Assembly: GCF_014268655.2 (NCBI RefSeq)
Contig: NZ_JABWQX020000001.1
Location: forward strand, 3,130,001 to 3,194,000
Direction: 5' to 3'
Length of the DNA stretch: 64,000 bases
Origin: Pseudomonas marvdashtae
Lineage (GTDB): Bacteria > Pseudomonadota > Gammaproteobacteria > Pseudomonadales > Pseudomonadaceae
Shown: positions 26,257-34,909 of the stretch, piece after piece
Layout: each line of letters opens with the position of its first letter
How positions within the stretch are numbered: position 1 is the first letter of the stretch
Notes under the pieces: generated by a model
What the model saw: the letters and a program-made list of their open reading frames with translations, nothing else
Databases searched by the model: none
What the model was told of the DNA's origin: nothing
Translations under genes and position numbers: made by a program

Positions 26257-29200
26257 CAACCCCTCCCGTTGATAACGCGCCAGATGGCGCCGCCTGGCTG
26301 CAAGCCTCGGGCGATTGCCGTTTCGGCTTCGGTCTTGGCCGCTTGCTGAATGCCCCTGCCAAGCTGCGTTGTGTCTTCCGTGGTGGTAGCGCCGCCGTCA
26401 CCGGTGGTCTGGACAGAAACTGCCACGGGGAAGTTGTAAACGTTCCCGCCACCACCGCCTCCACCGCCAATAGCCCTCACACCCAGTTGGCCGCCGGCCG
26501 TGCGGGTCAGCGGCATGATCGCCTCTTCCCCAGCCTCGCCCATAACACCTACCCCGCCACCGGCCATACCGAACGCTGTCGGCTTGCTCACGATGGAGTT
26601 GGTGAAGGCTGCGCCATTGGCGAACATCTGCACGCCGCCCGACCAGGCGCCGCCCTTGGCCTGAACGCTGCCTGGAGTGAATCCCGATAGGTCGCCTGAA
26701 TACCCGGCCTGGGTTGAACCAGCAGAAGACGCACCACCAAAGTACGAACCAGCAGCGGATGCTGCCAGGCCGAACAAAGCACTGAGCCCTTCAGACGCCG
26801 CAGTCCTTGTCGCGATTCGCGCCATATCGGCAAGCACGGATTTCGTGAAATCACCAAACGACAGCTTCCCGGTCATGGCGAAGTTGACGATGGCGTCTTC
26901 CATTGAGCTGAAGGCATTGGTGAACAGATTTTTCGTCTGCCCAGCCACGTCCCGTGCCGACTCCAGATAGTTCTGCCACGCCGACGATGCGCCTGCGCTC
27001 CAGCTACCCTGGGCGTCGGTCATGTCGTTGAAGTTGGCTTGAACAGTTTCGTGCAGATCCTTCTGCGTCGCCTTTAGTGCATTGAGTTTGGCGGTGTATT
27101 CGTCAAGGCTCATGCCCCGGGAGCCATCGCCGTACTGATTTGCCAGCTCCAAACTCTGCTGATTGAAGCGATCATCAACGGCGTTCTGCTGATCCGTCAG
27201 CCCGCGTTGCCGATCGCCTTGACCGAGGCCAGATGCCGCACGGATACCTTGCTGCCGAAGCGTATCGACTTGCTGTTGCAACGCACTGGTGTACGTATTG
27301 ACGGCCAAAGTCTGCTTGCGGAGCCGACCTTCTTCGTTGGTTGCAATGATCGAGAGCTGGCTGTCCGTTTCCTGCTGAGCCTTGACCATTGCCGACCGGG
27401 CATCACTGATCTTTTGATCGATCTGGATGATCTGCGAAGCGGTAGTACCCTTTTTGGCCTTGGCCGCCTCCAGTGCCGCTATTTCAGCCTCATAGCCCTG
27501 AGCAACTTCGCCGGCTTCCTGCTTCAGCAGGCTGACGCGCTGCTCGGTGTAGCTGGCCTGGCTGATCACTCCGGCTCGCTGCGCTGCCTCCAGTTCCTTC
27601 TCGGCGCTGTTGTAATAGGCGAGTGTTTCGGCAAGAACGTTTTTTGCTTCGTTAAAACCGGTCAGATTGACGCTGCCGGCCGACGCCTTCGGGTCCTTGA
27701 ATTTGGCGTTGATATTCGCAATGTTCTTATCGATCGCCGACTGCTCGAGGCGTGCGTCGTTTGGGCTGACTTTGCGAATATCTTCGAGCTGTTTCTTGTA
27801 ATCCTTTACCGCCTCGGCGCGCTTCTGCTCGTTGGTCAGCGATGACTTCGTGAGCGAATCGATTTTCGCCATGGCCGAAACGGCGCTCAGTTGCGCCTTT
27901 GCCTGCTCGCCCTCCCACTTGGCTATGTCGGCCTCAGCGTCGCGCTGGTCCTCCAGCATGCTCAACCGGCTCGCGTAGAGGTCGACCATCTCCTGCCTGT
28001 TCTGGAACAGGCCGACATCGCCGGATTGCGCAGCAGCCAGGTTCCGCTGGGCCTGCTCGATATCCGATCCGATATCCTGACGACCCAAGTTCTTCAAGCG
28101 GTCAGCAGCTGCAGCTACAGCGTTATAGCCCTTCTCCCAGAAGCTCAGGTTTTCAAGAATCTTCGGCGTGCGCTCGTTGATTGCATCCGCATATTGCTCG
28201 GTCGCCAACTTCACGGCGCCTGCATGGTCGCCCTGCTCTTCCAGCGCAGCGATTTGCGAATAAACCGAGGCGGTCAGGTAGTGGTATTGCTCATTGAGCG
28301 CGGCGGAGGCCTTGACTGGGTCATCTGCCAGCTTTTTGAACTCTGCGATAGTGTCGCCGACAGCCTTGCCTGTGGCTTCCTGCATCGAAATGGCGGCCTG
28401 GGCAATGCCTACGAAACTTTCTCCAGCGATCTTGCCGCTGCCAGCCAATGAGGCCAGAACATCGGCAGCCGCACCGGTTGTGCCAATGGTGGCGCTCACC
28501 TGGCGAGCCATATCGCCAAGCTGCCCGGCACTCACGCCTGCATAGTTGCCGGTCAGGGTCAGTGATTCATTGAAGCTGTCCTGCTCTTCGCTGCCCTTGT
28601 AATACGCCACACCGAGAGCGCCGACGGCTGCTGTCGCCAGGGCAATTGGAGCCAGGATGGCAAGCAATCCCGCAGCGGATGCGCCAGCACCTGCGCCGAG
28701 CTGGGCGACAGCACGAACACCGCTCCCCCAGTCACCCGAAGACAGCGCGTTGCCGAGCTGAATTACGTTTTCCTGAGCCTGGCGCGAGCCGAGCCTCAGC
28801 TTGTCGAAGCCGCTGGCGGTCTTTTCGAGCTTGGCGTAATCCTTGTCGATTTTTCCCAGCGATGCGTTGTACTGGTCCTGGCTGATCCGACCAGCATCCA
28901 GATGCTTACCGAGATCCTCAACCTGCTTATCCAGCTTCGCCATGGCGGCGCGAGCCGGATCAATGGCGCCCAGCAGGCTGTTCAGCGCCTTTTGTTCGTC
29001 CATCGTGGACTTGGCAAGGGCGACCTGTTGCTTGTCGAGCTGGGCGGTGATCTTGGCGAACTCAGCCTCACCATACGCGCCGGTCTTGGTCAGCTTCGCC
29101 AGGCTGTCGCGCTGCTTGCTCAGTTCCTGCGTGGTTTTCGCCCCTTTCGACAGGGACTTCTCTAGCGCATCCATCTCTTGCATCAGGCCAACAGCGGATT

Positions 29201-29300
29201 GCTCCGCGCGCTCACCGGCCCTGGTCATCTTGTCGAGTTCGACGGTCGCCCGGGCGGTGTCAGCTGAGTCGACGCGGATTCCGAGCTCTGCGATATTCAT
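26256..29300 (-). CDS. H: Tail length tape measure protein
   Basis: A 1014-residue mostly helical protein with long coiled coils (residues 10-190 and 480-760), a hydrophobic membrane-active stretch around 205-255 (GLLAILAPIALATAAVGALGV) and a Gly/Ser-rich C-terminal part with GVMGEAGEEAIMPL. It sets the tail length and is ejected ahead of the DNA. At about 1.5 angstrom per residue the tail would be near 150 nm (inference). The true start is the ATG at 29300, after AGGGTGAG. Confidence 0.94.
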   Translation of the reverse strand: MNIAELGIRVDSADTARATVELDKMTRAGERAEQSAVGLMQEMDALEKSLSKGAKTTQELSKQRDSLAKLTKTGAYGEAEFAKITAQLDKQQVALAKSTMDEQKALNSLLGAIDPARAAMAKLDKQVEDLGKHLDAGRISQDQYNASLGKIDKDYAKLEKTASGFDKLRLGSRQAQENVIQLGNALSSGDWGSGVRAVAQLGAGAGASAAGLLAILAPIALATAAVGALGVAYYKGSEEQDSFNESLTLTGNYAGVSAGQLGDMARQVSATIGTTGAAADVLASLAGSGKIAGESFVGIAQAAISMQEATGKAVGDTIAEFKKLADDPVKASAALNEQYHYLTASVYSQIAALEEQGDHAGAVKLATEQYADAINERTPKILENLSFWEKGYNAVAAAADRLKNLGRQDIGSDIEQAQRNLAAAQSGDVGLFQNRQEMVDLYASRLSMLEDQRDAEADIAKWEGEQAKAQLSAVSAMAKIDSLTKSSLTNEQKRAEAVKDYKKQLEDIRKVSPNDARLEQSAIDKNIANINAKFKDPKASAGSVNLTGFNEAKNVLAETLAYYNSAEKELEAAQRAGVISQASYTEQRVSLLKQEAGEVAQGYEAEIAALEAAKAKKGTTASQIIQIDQKISDARSAMVKAQQETDSQLSIIATNEEGRLRKQTLAVNTYTSALQQQVDTLRQQGIRAASGLGQGDRQRGLTDQQNAVDDRFNQQSLELANQYGDGSRGMSLDEYTAKLNALKATQKDLHETVQANFNDMTDAQGSWSAGASSAWQNYLESARDVAGQTKNLFTNAFSSMEDAIVNFAMTGKLSFGDFTKSVLADMARIATRTAASEGLSALFGLAASAAGSYFGGASSAGSTQAGYSGDLSGFTPGSVQAKGGAWSGGVQMFANGAAFTNSIVSKPTAFGMAGGGVGVMGEAGEEAIMPLTRTAGGQLGVRAIGGGGGGGGNVYNFPVAVSVQTTGDGGATTTEDTTQLGRGIQQAAKTEAETAIARGLQPGGAIWRVINGRG

Positions 29301-29327
29301 CAACTCACCCTGAATAAGTGCCCGTAC

Positions 29328-30031
29328 TCACGGGCGGTTGTCACGCATGTCAGCTAGTACCGCGAGGGCTTCCGATTCCATCACGCGGATATCCTGAAAA
29401 ACTGTCTGCCGTTCCTTTGCAGGCACGCCGACCAAGCGCATAACGCTGGGCAGCACGCCGTAGTCGAGGCCAGTTACGCCGCACGCACCGGTACGCCATT
29501 GCGTCCCCATGGCATCCATGACGAGAAATGAGAGCCAAGCATCCGGCCAGACCTCAAACGTCTCGTCATAGTCTTCGGGGGAGAAGCCGAACACGGCCAG
29601 CTCTTCGGCAGTGGCGGCAGGCTCGTAAAGCGCCCGGGCGGCGGCCGTCAGTTTCCCAAGCGAGCCTTGCCGAAGGCGTCGCTGTAGGCTTTCACCACGG
29701 CATCAGAAACACCGACGCAGCTCTTCACCAGGGCAGTGATGGATTCATCGTTGAGCTTGTCGCCGAAGCCCCAGGAAACGACCAGATCCCGGATTTGATC
29801 GACACCCTGCTCCACTTCCGCCGCGGTAATCTCCGAAATGGTTGGCTCAGTGCCATTGAGCCGATCGTTGAGAACTTCAGCCTTTGCCTTCCAGGTATCG
29901 AACAGTTCAGCCAAGGCGGTGCGGTCGCGATAGTGGAAGGTAAACGGCACCATGGCCGGCTTGCCGCCGACCTGAGGAATTGCTACGTCGACCGTGAAGG
30001 TTGGCTTCGGCGCAATAGAAAACTTTGGCAT
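29328..30031 (-). CDS. Tail assembly chaperone GT, -1 frameshift fusion product
   Basis: Ribosomes slipping at GGGAAAC (29651-29657) leave the frame of the G-like protein one codon before its stop and continue for 107 codons to 29328. The fusion has 234 residues. The extension contains a DUF1799-type domain (GLDYGVLPSVMRLVG), the T domain that binds tail tube protein and tape measure. The reading frame after the slip matches the open frame exactly, without a stop, so the frameshift is supported by sequence alone. Confidence 0.88.
29648..30031 (-). CDS. Tail assembly chaperone G-like
   Basis: A 127-residue helical protein located between the tail tube and tape-measure genes. It is the unshifted product that coats the tape measure during tail assembly. 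The last codons are TTG GGA AAC TGA, placing a slippery heptamer directly before the stop. A beta-hairpin region lies at the N-terminus (FTVDVAIPQVGGKPAMVPFT) and helices follow. Confidence 0.88.
   Translation of the reverse strand: MPKFSIAPKPTFTVDVAIPQVGGKPAMVPFTFHYRDRTALAELFDTWKAKAEVLNDRLNGTEPTISEITAAEVEQGVDQIRDLVVSWGFGDKLNDESITALVKSCVGVSDAVVKAYSDAFGKARLGN
29651..29657 (-). promoter_or_regulatory. -1 ribosomal frameshift slippery site
   Basis: GGGAAAC read in register as G GGA AAC, the X-XXY-YYZ form. The stop codon TGA follows at once, and a GC-rich stretch (CGGCCGCCCGGGCGC) lies just downstream and may pause the ribosome. Lambda uses GGGAAAG at the same gene junction. Confidence 0.9.
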
Positions 30032-30040
30032 GAGGCCTCC

Positions 30041-30688
30041 TTAGGCGTTGTAGCGCATTGGTCTGGACGCGAACGATAAGGTGATGGTTCGGGTCATGAT
30101 GTTGTTTCGGCTCAGCGTCGGCGTCGCAGTGATCGACACGTAGGCGTAGTAGAGGATGGTCGAGCCAGACGGGAGATTTGCGCGAATCAGCCGCGGCTCC
30201 TTGTCTTCGTCCGCAGCCTCAACGACCGCAACGAACGGCTGATTGGGATCATCTGCCACCGGCAGCGTCATGCTGCTGGCCGATTTGGTGGTCGGGAGTT
30301 GACGGTCGTCGTCATCTTCCAGAAACCCGTAGGTCAGGAACTGCTGCTCACCGCCGTTGGCGGCCGGCTCAGTGATCTGGGAAATTTGAATGAAACTGGA
30401 CGCAGCTCGGACAGAGCCGGCACCAGAACCAGCCGGGAAACTCTTAACGCTGGTAGTGTTGATCCCTTCCGCGGCGAAGTCGCCGACATCGGAGTCAATG
30501 ACCCGAGCCGGACGGCCGTTGAGTTTCGCCCAGCCCGAGTCAACGACGATGATGTCGCCATCAGTCAGGCCATGGGCCGCTGCGGTCAAGACGGCCGGAT
30601 TGGCGTTGGAAATTGCAGTGAACGGCTTCGCAGCGCTCATGACGCTGGCGATTTCAAAGGTGGTGCCGTTGGGAATCGAGACGCTCAT
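30041..30688 (-). CDS. V: Major tail tube protein
   Basis: A 215-residue beta-rich protein upstream of the chaperone genes, the place of lambda gpV. It begins MSVSIPNGTTFEIASVMSA and contains AAHGLTDGDIIVVDSGW, a pattern seen in tail tube proteins that carry a small Ig-like or loop insertion. The ATG at 30688 follows AGAGGAAAA; the longer in-frame start lacks a ribosome site. Confidence 0.85.
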   Translation of the reverse strand: MSVSIPNGTTFEIASVMSAAKPFTAISNANPAVLTAAAHGLTDGDIIVVDSGWAKLNGRPARVIDSDVGDFAAEGINTTSVKSFPAGSGAGSVRAASSFIQISQITEPAANGGEQQFLTYGFLEDDDDRQLPTTKSASSMTLPVADDPNQPFVAVVEAADEDKEPRLIRANLPSGSTILYYAYVSITATPTLSRNNIMTRTITLSFASRPMRYNA

Positions 30689-30712
30689 GGGTTTTCCTCT
30701 GTGCAGAAATGA

Positions 30713-30737
30713 CAAAACCCGCTCAATGGCGGGTTTT
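30713..30737. terminator. Bidirectional terminator upstream of the tail tube gene
   Basis: AAAACCCGC and GCGGGTTTT flank a short loop with T-runs on both strands. It lies between the tail terminator gene and the tail tube gene. Confidence 0.75.
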
Positions 30738-30757
30738 TGGGTTGCCCAACGGGCGGA

Positions 30758-31174
30758 TTAAGTAGTGTCGGCTCGGTACTGGAACGACACGGGCAAGGCG
30801 AACGCCGTGTCCTCAGTTTGTTCGGGGCCTGGCTCAACCGGAGTCATGATCAGGGCTGTGAGGCCGTTGCGAATCAATCGGTCGTTGAGGGGATATAGCG
30901 CTGCAATTTCGTCGGCGATCGTCTCTGCGCCGGCGGGACCATTGCCCGTCGGCGTCACGATGGTGATTTGAAACAGCCCGGTGTAGAGCCGGTGCGCACC
31001 GGCCAGGTCGTTGCTGTCGGTTCCGGCGGGTAGCAGGAACGCCCTCAGATACGTTTCACCACTGTTGGGGGCGAATGGCACGTTCTGGTAGGCGATGCGC
31101 ATCGTCGGTGTTCGAGCGGATGCCCAGGCTTTCAGGCGCGATTCCAGCAACGCGCGGATTATCTTGTGGCTCAT
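30758..31174 (-). CDS. Tail terminator-like protein (DUF4128)
   Basis: A 138-residue alpha/beta protein beginning MSHKIIRALLESRLKAWA, with VPFAPNSGETYLRAFLLPA in the middle (NVPFAP...YLRAFLLP). It occupies the gpU position and matches the DUF4128 tail-completion pattern. It caps the tail tube at the head end. It overlaps the preceding gene by four bases (ATGA). Confidence 0.8.
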   Translation of the reverse strand: MSHKIIRALLESRLKAWASARTPTMRIAYQNVPFAPNSGETYLRAFLLPAGTDSNDLAGAHRLYTGLFQITIVTPTGNGPAGAETIADEIAALYPLNDRLIRNGLTALIMTPVEPGPEQTEDTAFALPVSFQYRADTT

Positions 31175-31827
31175 ACCTGGTTGTTCCTGATGGCCTCCAG
31201 CACGATCTGCTGGAAGCGGGCCACGGTGATACGGACCATGCCACCCGGGGCCTGGGTCGAATGCCCGAACTCAAGCGGGATGGCGTACGGTAGGTTGTTC
31301 ACGATGAAAGCCGTCTGCCCCGCTTTGAATTCAAGCGCACCATTGACCAGCCTAGCCGTGGCGGTCTCGCCCGTCGGGTCCGGTTTAATTCGGAAACTGT
31401 TGTCCGGAGAGCCGATGGAGAAATTCCAGTTCCCACGGAACCGACCGCCCACATAATCCTGACCGGCAACCAGCCCGTTCACGTTGAAATTCTGGTCTCG
31501 CTCGGTCTTGGTCAGCGGCTTGGCATACTTCACGCCACGCTTGAGCTTTCCTGCCTTTGTGAAGTTGCTGTCGGTCAGGTTAATGACGGTGTTTCGAGCG
31601 GCAACCTTGAAGTCATAGTCATCAGCTGCCCGTGTACTGGCCTGTCGGTGAGCGACGTTTGCCGCCCATATTTCCGGGTTGCCGACCGGCGACATACGGA
31701 TAACGCTGCTACCGATCTCGATGATGATCTCCCGCAGACTGGCATCGATGGCTTCGGTTGCTTGCTGGGCGAATTCCGCCAGACTCAGGGCGAAGCTGCC
31801 GGACTGGCCTGTTCCGCGATTTGCCAT
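31171..31827 (-). CDS. Tail completion/minor tail protein (gp10/Z-like)
   Basis: A 218-residue protein. The N-terminus (FAQQATEAIDASLREIIIEIGSSVI) is helical as in HK97 gp10/lambda gpZ; the C-terminus has VNNLPYAIPLEFGHSTQAPGGMVR, the usual YA..LE.G.S..AP.GMVR block. It joins the tail to the head connector. Confidence 0.85.
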   Translation of the reverse strand: MANRGTGQSGSFALSLAEFAQQATEAIDASLREIIIEIGSSVIRMSPVGNPEIWAANVAHRQASTRAADDYDFKVAARNTVINLTDSNFTKAGKLKRGVKYAKPLTKTERDQNFNVNGLVAGQDYVGGRFRGNWNFSIGSPDNSFRIKPDPTGETATARLVNGALEFKAGQTAFIVNNLPYAIPLEFGHSTQAPGGMVRITVARFQQIVLEAIRNNQV

Positions 31828-31828
31828 A

Positions 31829-32218
31829 TCAAACCCTCAACTGGACCGTCCAGGTCGCGCCCGCAGGATCCTGGCTAACGTTCAGGGCCCGCTTGCCTCC
31901 GATGACATCGCCAATTTCAGGCGTCGCCACGGTAGCGGTCGGAACGCCCAGCAGCGTGATGAATAATTCGTTCTGCAGGATGGTGAGCTTCTCGTCGGTC
32001 GTCTGGATCAACGACCCGTCGATTTCTTTGCTGAGGTAGCTGCCGAAAATGCCACGCCCTGCATAGTTGGTGATGACTTCAGGGATAGTCCCAGTTTCAG
32101 GGTCATATTCGCCCTGCACTTTCCGAACCCCGACTACAGGCTTCACGGCATCGGCCAGGCCATCCGGGTCGTCAAACGCCTCGGCCAGTTCCGCCTGGAT
32201 CTCTTCGCGCATCCCCAT
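31829..32218 (-). CDS. Head-tail connector/joining protein
   Basis: A 129-residue protein in the head-tail junction cluster. The ATG at 32218 follows AAAAGGATC; the longer in-frame start lies inside the preceding gene. It contains VRKVQGEYDPETGTIPEV and a beta-rich C-terminal half, typical of small stopper-like proteins at this position. It was not matched to a named family with certainty. Confidence 0.7.
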   Translation of the reverse strand: MGMREEIQAELAEAFDDPDGLADAVKPVVGVRKVQGEYDPETGTIPEVITNYAGRGIFGSYLSKEIDGSLIQTTDEKLTILQNELFITLLGVPTATVATPEIGDVIGGKRALNVSQDPAGATWTVQLRV

Positions 32219-32220
32219 GG

Positions 32221-32598
32221 TTAGATCCTTTTCAGCATCATCACGCCTGAGCGCTTGATCCAAGGGGCCAGAAGCGCCATGGCGAAGTTCACGCCCGCGG
32301 ACTGATCGGTAGAGCCGGCCACGTAGGTCTTGCTGACCGAGGTGCCAGACTGAGCCGAGACCGTCTTGCTCTGCACTTCTTTCTGCGTGGACGTGTACAG
32401 CTTGCCCGCCGCTGCCTCTTTCGCGACCTGAGCGCCAGCAAGCTTAATGGCTTCAGGGGTCGGATCGGCAACAGGTCGATTAATCTTGGCCGTGAGCCAG
32501 GCATTTGCCATGGACACAGCAAGGACCGGATCACCGGTACCGGCCCAGTCAGGACCCAACAGGGCGTCAACATCGGCAACGGTGATGAAGTCGGTCAT
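32221..32598 (-). CDS. Head-tail adaptor-like protein
   Basis: A 125-residue helical protein (MTDFITVADVDALLGPDW, MANAWLTAKI) followed by a Ser/Thr-rich loop and a hydrophobic C-terminal helix. By position between the capsid-associated gene and the stopper it is the adaptor (gp6-type) that docks on the portal. The family assignment is inferred from length, helices and context. Confidence 0.7.
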   Translation of the reverse strand: MTDFITVADVDALLGPDWAGTGDPVLAVSMANAWLTAKINRPVADPTPEAIKLAGAQVAKEAAAGKLYTSTQKEVQSKTVSAQSGTSVSKTYVAGSTDQSAGVNFAMALLAPWIKRSGVMMLKRI

Positions 32599-32608
32599 GT
32601 ACTTGTCC

Positions 32609-33046
32609 TTATTCCTTCGGCACCAGGGCCTGGAGGTCTTCTTTCAGGGCGTTGGATTCGAAGGCGATGCCATTGCGGGTGAGCCATTCTTTCAGCTCGG
32701 GGACCTTCATTTTCAGGGGATCGGTTTCCGGCGCGTTCTGCTCCGCCTGCAGTGCTTCAGCGATTTCGTCTTCAGTGCTGCGTGAGGCGTAGCCTTCTGG
32801 CGGGTAGTTGCTGGCCTTGTAGCCAGCAGCGACATATTCAGCCACGGTCGGGCCATCAGTGCGCAGGCCGTCGGCATCCGCTCCTGTGACCTTGATGCCA
32901 GCCCGCTTGTACGCGTCGATGATGTTCGGATTGTCGCCCTGGACGAATACATCCGTCGCCGCGCTGATGACGCCGAAGAACTCACTGAGCAGGCGATAGC
33001 AAACCCCAGGCTCATTGCCGGGCTTGTCGGTGTAAATAACCTTCAT
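32609..33046 (-). CDS. Capsid-module protein with C-terminal HeH/SAP-like domain
   Basis: A 145-residue protein. The C-terminal 35 residues (LKMKVPELKEWLTRNGI then LKEDLQALV) form a helix-extended-helix motif like HeH/SAP domains; the N-terminal part is a small alpha/beta domain. It follows the major capsid gene, where several phages encode a minor head protein. The start at 33046 (MKVIYTDKPG) is more likely than the in-frame ATG four codons upstream. Confidence 0.7.
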   Translation of the reverse strand: MKVIYTDKPGNEPGVCYRLLSEFFGVISAATDVFVQGDNPNIIDAYKRAGIKVTGADADGLRTDGPTVAEYVAAGYKASNYPPEGYASRSTEDEIAEALQAEQNAPETDPLKMKVPELKEWLTRNGIAFESNALKEDLQALVPKE

Positions 33047-33097
33047 GATTCTCTCCATGTCGGCCAGGGCGCAATCAAGCGCCCTGCCGAGGCTGAG

Positions 33098-34075
33098 TTA
33101 CGGGGTGACGGTGCCGCTGATCACGGCGGCGAAAGGAACCTGCTTGCGGTCGAAGACGCGCTCCCAGTTCGCAGCAGCCGCGTACTGAGTAGCGGTCGGA
33201 CTGAGGTTTTGGTTGTTGCTCCCTTTCCAGCTGAAGCCCGCAGGTTGCAGGATGAAAGTCTTACGCTCCCAAAGCACTTCAGCGCCACCACCATTGCCGC
33301 CGCCTGGCTTACGCTCCAGTTCGACCGGTACGGCTGGAGTGCCTTCGCCGTAGCCGAACGCGCCTTGGCCGAAGAGCACCGACAGGTAACGGCCTGCGCC
33401 GTAAACGAGGCTGTCGTCCATGAACACCGGCTTGCCCAGGTAGGTGGCCAGAATGATGCGACCGTCAGAGTCCCGCAGGTACTCGATGAGGTCCTGCTTG
33501 ACCATCTGGTTCATCACGACCGAGTGCACGCCGATCGCGGAGAACACGTCAGCAGCATCACCAGAAGTGAAGGCAGCATCCTGAAAGGCGCCGGCGCTGA
33601 TGGTCGCACCCGCATCCACCACCATGTCACCGGCGTTGTTCGCGATGTTCGATGCGATCACACCGCGAGCCGCGCCAAGCAGGTAACGCTGCCAGCGGCG
33701 GGTCCAGTAGGTGCCGAAACGGTTGCGGATGTGCTGCATCGGCTCGGTGTTGGCCAGCTCAGACGTCAGGTCGGCAACGCCGTAGCCTTTGTTGAGGTAG
33801 AGCGTACGGGCGCGCATGCTGCCCTGCTCTGCCTTGCCGACTTCGCCCAGGTCATCCGGGTTGTCGTTGGAGATGTTGGGCTCTTCGTCAGCGTCCAGGT
33901 CCTGCCAGTAGCTAATTTCCGAGGTTCCCTGACCGTTCTGCGCGATGGCGTCCAGTTCAGGCGATTTGACGATGATCCCGGACTCGAAGACCGCAGTCTT
34001 TTCGGGGGAGTTTACCGGCGCGATAGTGCCGTAATAGTCGGCGACAAAGATGTCCGCCAGTTGGGTCGTTGCCAT
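33098..34075 (-). CDS. Major capsid protein
   Basis: A 325-residue protein directly after the scaffold gene. It has the HK97-fold capsid pattern without a prodomain: an N-arm (LADIFVADYYGTIAPV), a long helix with GTYWTRRWQRYLLGAARGVI, and a C-terminal A-domain region (PVFMDDSLVYGAGRYLSVLFGQGAF). The ribosome site AGGAACC precedes the ATG. It assembles the icosahedral shell. Confidence 0.9.
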   Translation of the reverse strand: MATTQLADIFVADYYGTIAPVNSPEKTAVFESGIIVKSPELDAIAQNGQGTSEISYWQDLDADEEPNISNDNPDDLGEVGKAEQGSMRARTLYLNKGYGVADLTSELANTEPMQHIRNRFGTYWTRRWQRYLLGAARGVIASNIANNAGDMVVDAGATISAGAFQDAAFTSGDAADVFSAIGVHSVVMNQMVKQDLIEYLRDSDGRIILATYLGKPVFMDDSLVYGAGRYLSVLFGQGAFGYGEGTPAVPVELERKPGGGNGGGAEVLWERKTFILQPAGFSWKGSNNQNLSPTATQYAAAANWERVFDRKQVPFAAVISGTVTP

Positions 34076-34078
34076 GGA

Positions 34079-34816
34079 TTAGGTTCCTTTGGTGGCCAAG
34101 AGTTTTTTGAACGCATCTGGGTTGTCACGGGCCAGCGCTGCGCGCTCGGACTCCGTGTACTCGCCCCACTTCTTCGTGGCCTTGCCACCGTTGTCGCCGG
34201 TCTGCCCGGCACCCTGAGCCCTTGGCCAGAGGTGTGTTGCTGTTTCACGCAGCGATTCCGCCCATTCGAGCGGGGACAGCGGGGTTTTCCCGTCCTTCCC
34301 GTAAACGACCTCGCCATCACGGTCAGTGGCGATCGCCTCGCCGTCTTCACTGAGTTTGAAAGTGCCCCGGGCGCGCAGGATGATGTCCTCGGCAGCCTCA
34401 GGGAGCGCACCGGCCTTGATGGCGGCGGCGCGGATTGAGTCGGCCAGGACTTTGTCGCTGTACTTGGCGGCGAAGGCCTCGGCCTTGTCGGCCCGCTCTT
34501 TCTGAGCGGCCAACTGTTTGTCGTAATCGGTGCGCAGGCGCTCGGTGCGACGGGTGATGACCTCGTCGAGCTTGCCTTCTGCGATGAGTTTGGTTTCCTC
34601 ATCCTGGCCGACTTTGTTCAGCAAGCCCTTCACCGCATCGATGTCCAGGCCTTCGAACTGGGTCTTGAAGCCGTCCAGCTCGGTCTTGGTGGTTTTGAGC
34701 GAGCCAAGCAGCTCGGTGTTTTTGTTCTTGAGGCCTTGAGTCGCTGCTTCTACTGCGGCAGCAATGGCGGTTTTGACTACTGGATCTTCAAGATCAATCT
34801 GGTTTTCGTCTGCCAC
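34079..34816 (-). CDS. Capsid scaffolding protein
   Basis: A 245-residue, highly charged helical protein with a coiled coil (residues 35-130, including ELLGSLKTTKTELDGFKT) and an acidic-to-basic C-terminus (TESERAALARDNPDAFKKLL). Phage scaffolds have this composition and sit just upstream of the capsid gene. GTG at 34816 is the start because AAGGGG lies eight bases upstream; a longer in-frame ATG would be within the terminator. Confidence 0.85.
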   Translation of the reverse strand: MADENQIDLEDPVVKTAIAAAVEAATQGLKNKNTELLGSLKTTKTELDGFKTQFEGLDIDAVKGLLNKVGQDEETKLIAEGKLDEVITRRTERLRTDYDKQLAAQKERADKAEAFAAKYSDKVLADSIRAAAIKAGALPEAAEDIILRARGTFKLSEDGEAIATDRDGEVVYGKDGKTPLSPLEWAESLRETATHLWPRAQGAGQTGDNGGKATKKWGEYTESERAALARDNPDAFKKLLATKGT

Positions 34817-34857
34817 TTGGTGCACCCCTTGGGTTTGTTTTCCCGCTTTGCGGACAT

Positions 34858-34889
34858 AAAAAAACCCGCGGGCCTGTGCACGCGGGTTG
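34858..34889 (-). terminator. Terminator after the DUF2971-like moron
   Basis: On the minus strand AACCCGCG and CGCGGGTT enclose a nine-base loop and are followed by seven T residues. It insulates the scaffold gene from the upstream moron. Confidence 0.85.
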
Positions 34890-34909
34890 AGCAAAGAATT
34901 TAGTTGTAG

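Noticed and set aside
33209..34438. A 409-codon plus-strand open frame across capsid and scaffold genes
   Set aside because: It is the antisense frame of two well-supported genes and crosses their boundary.
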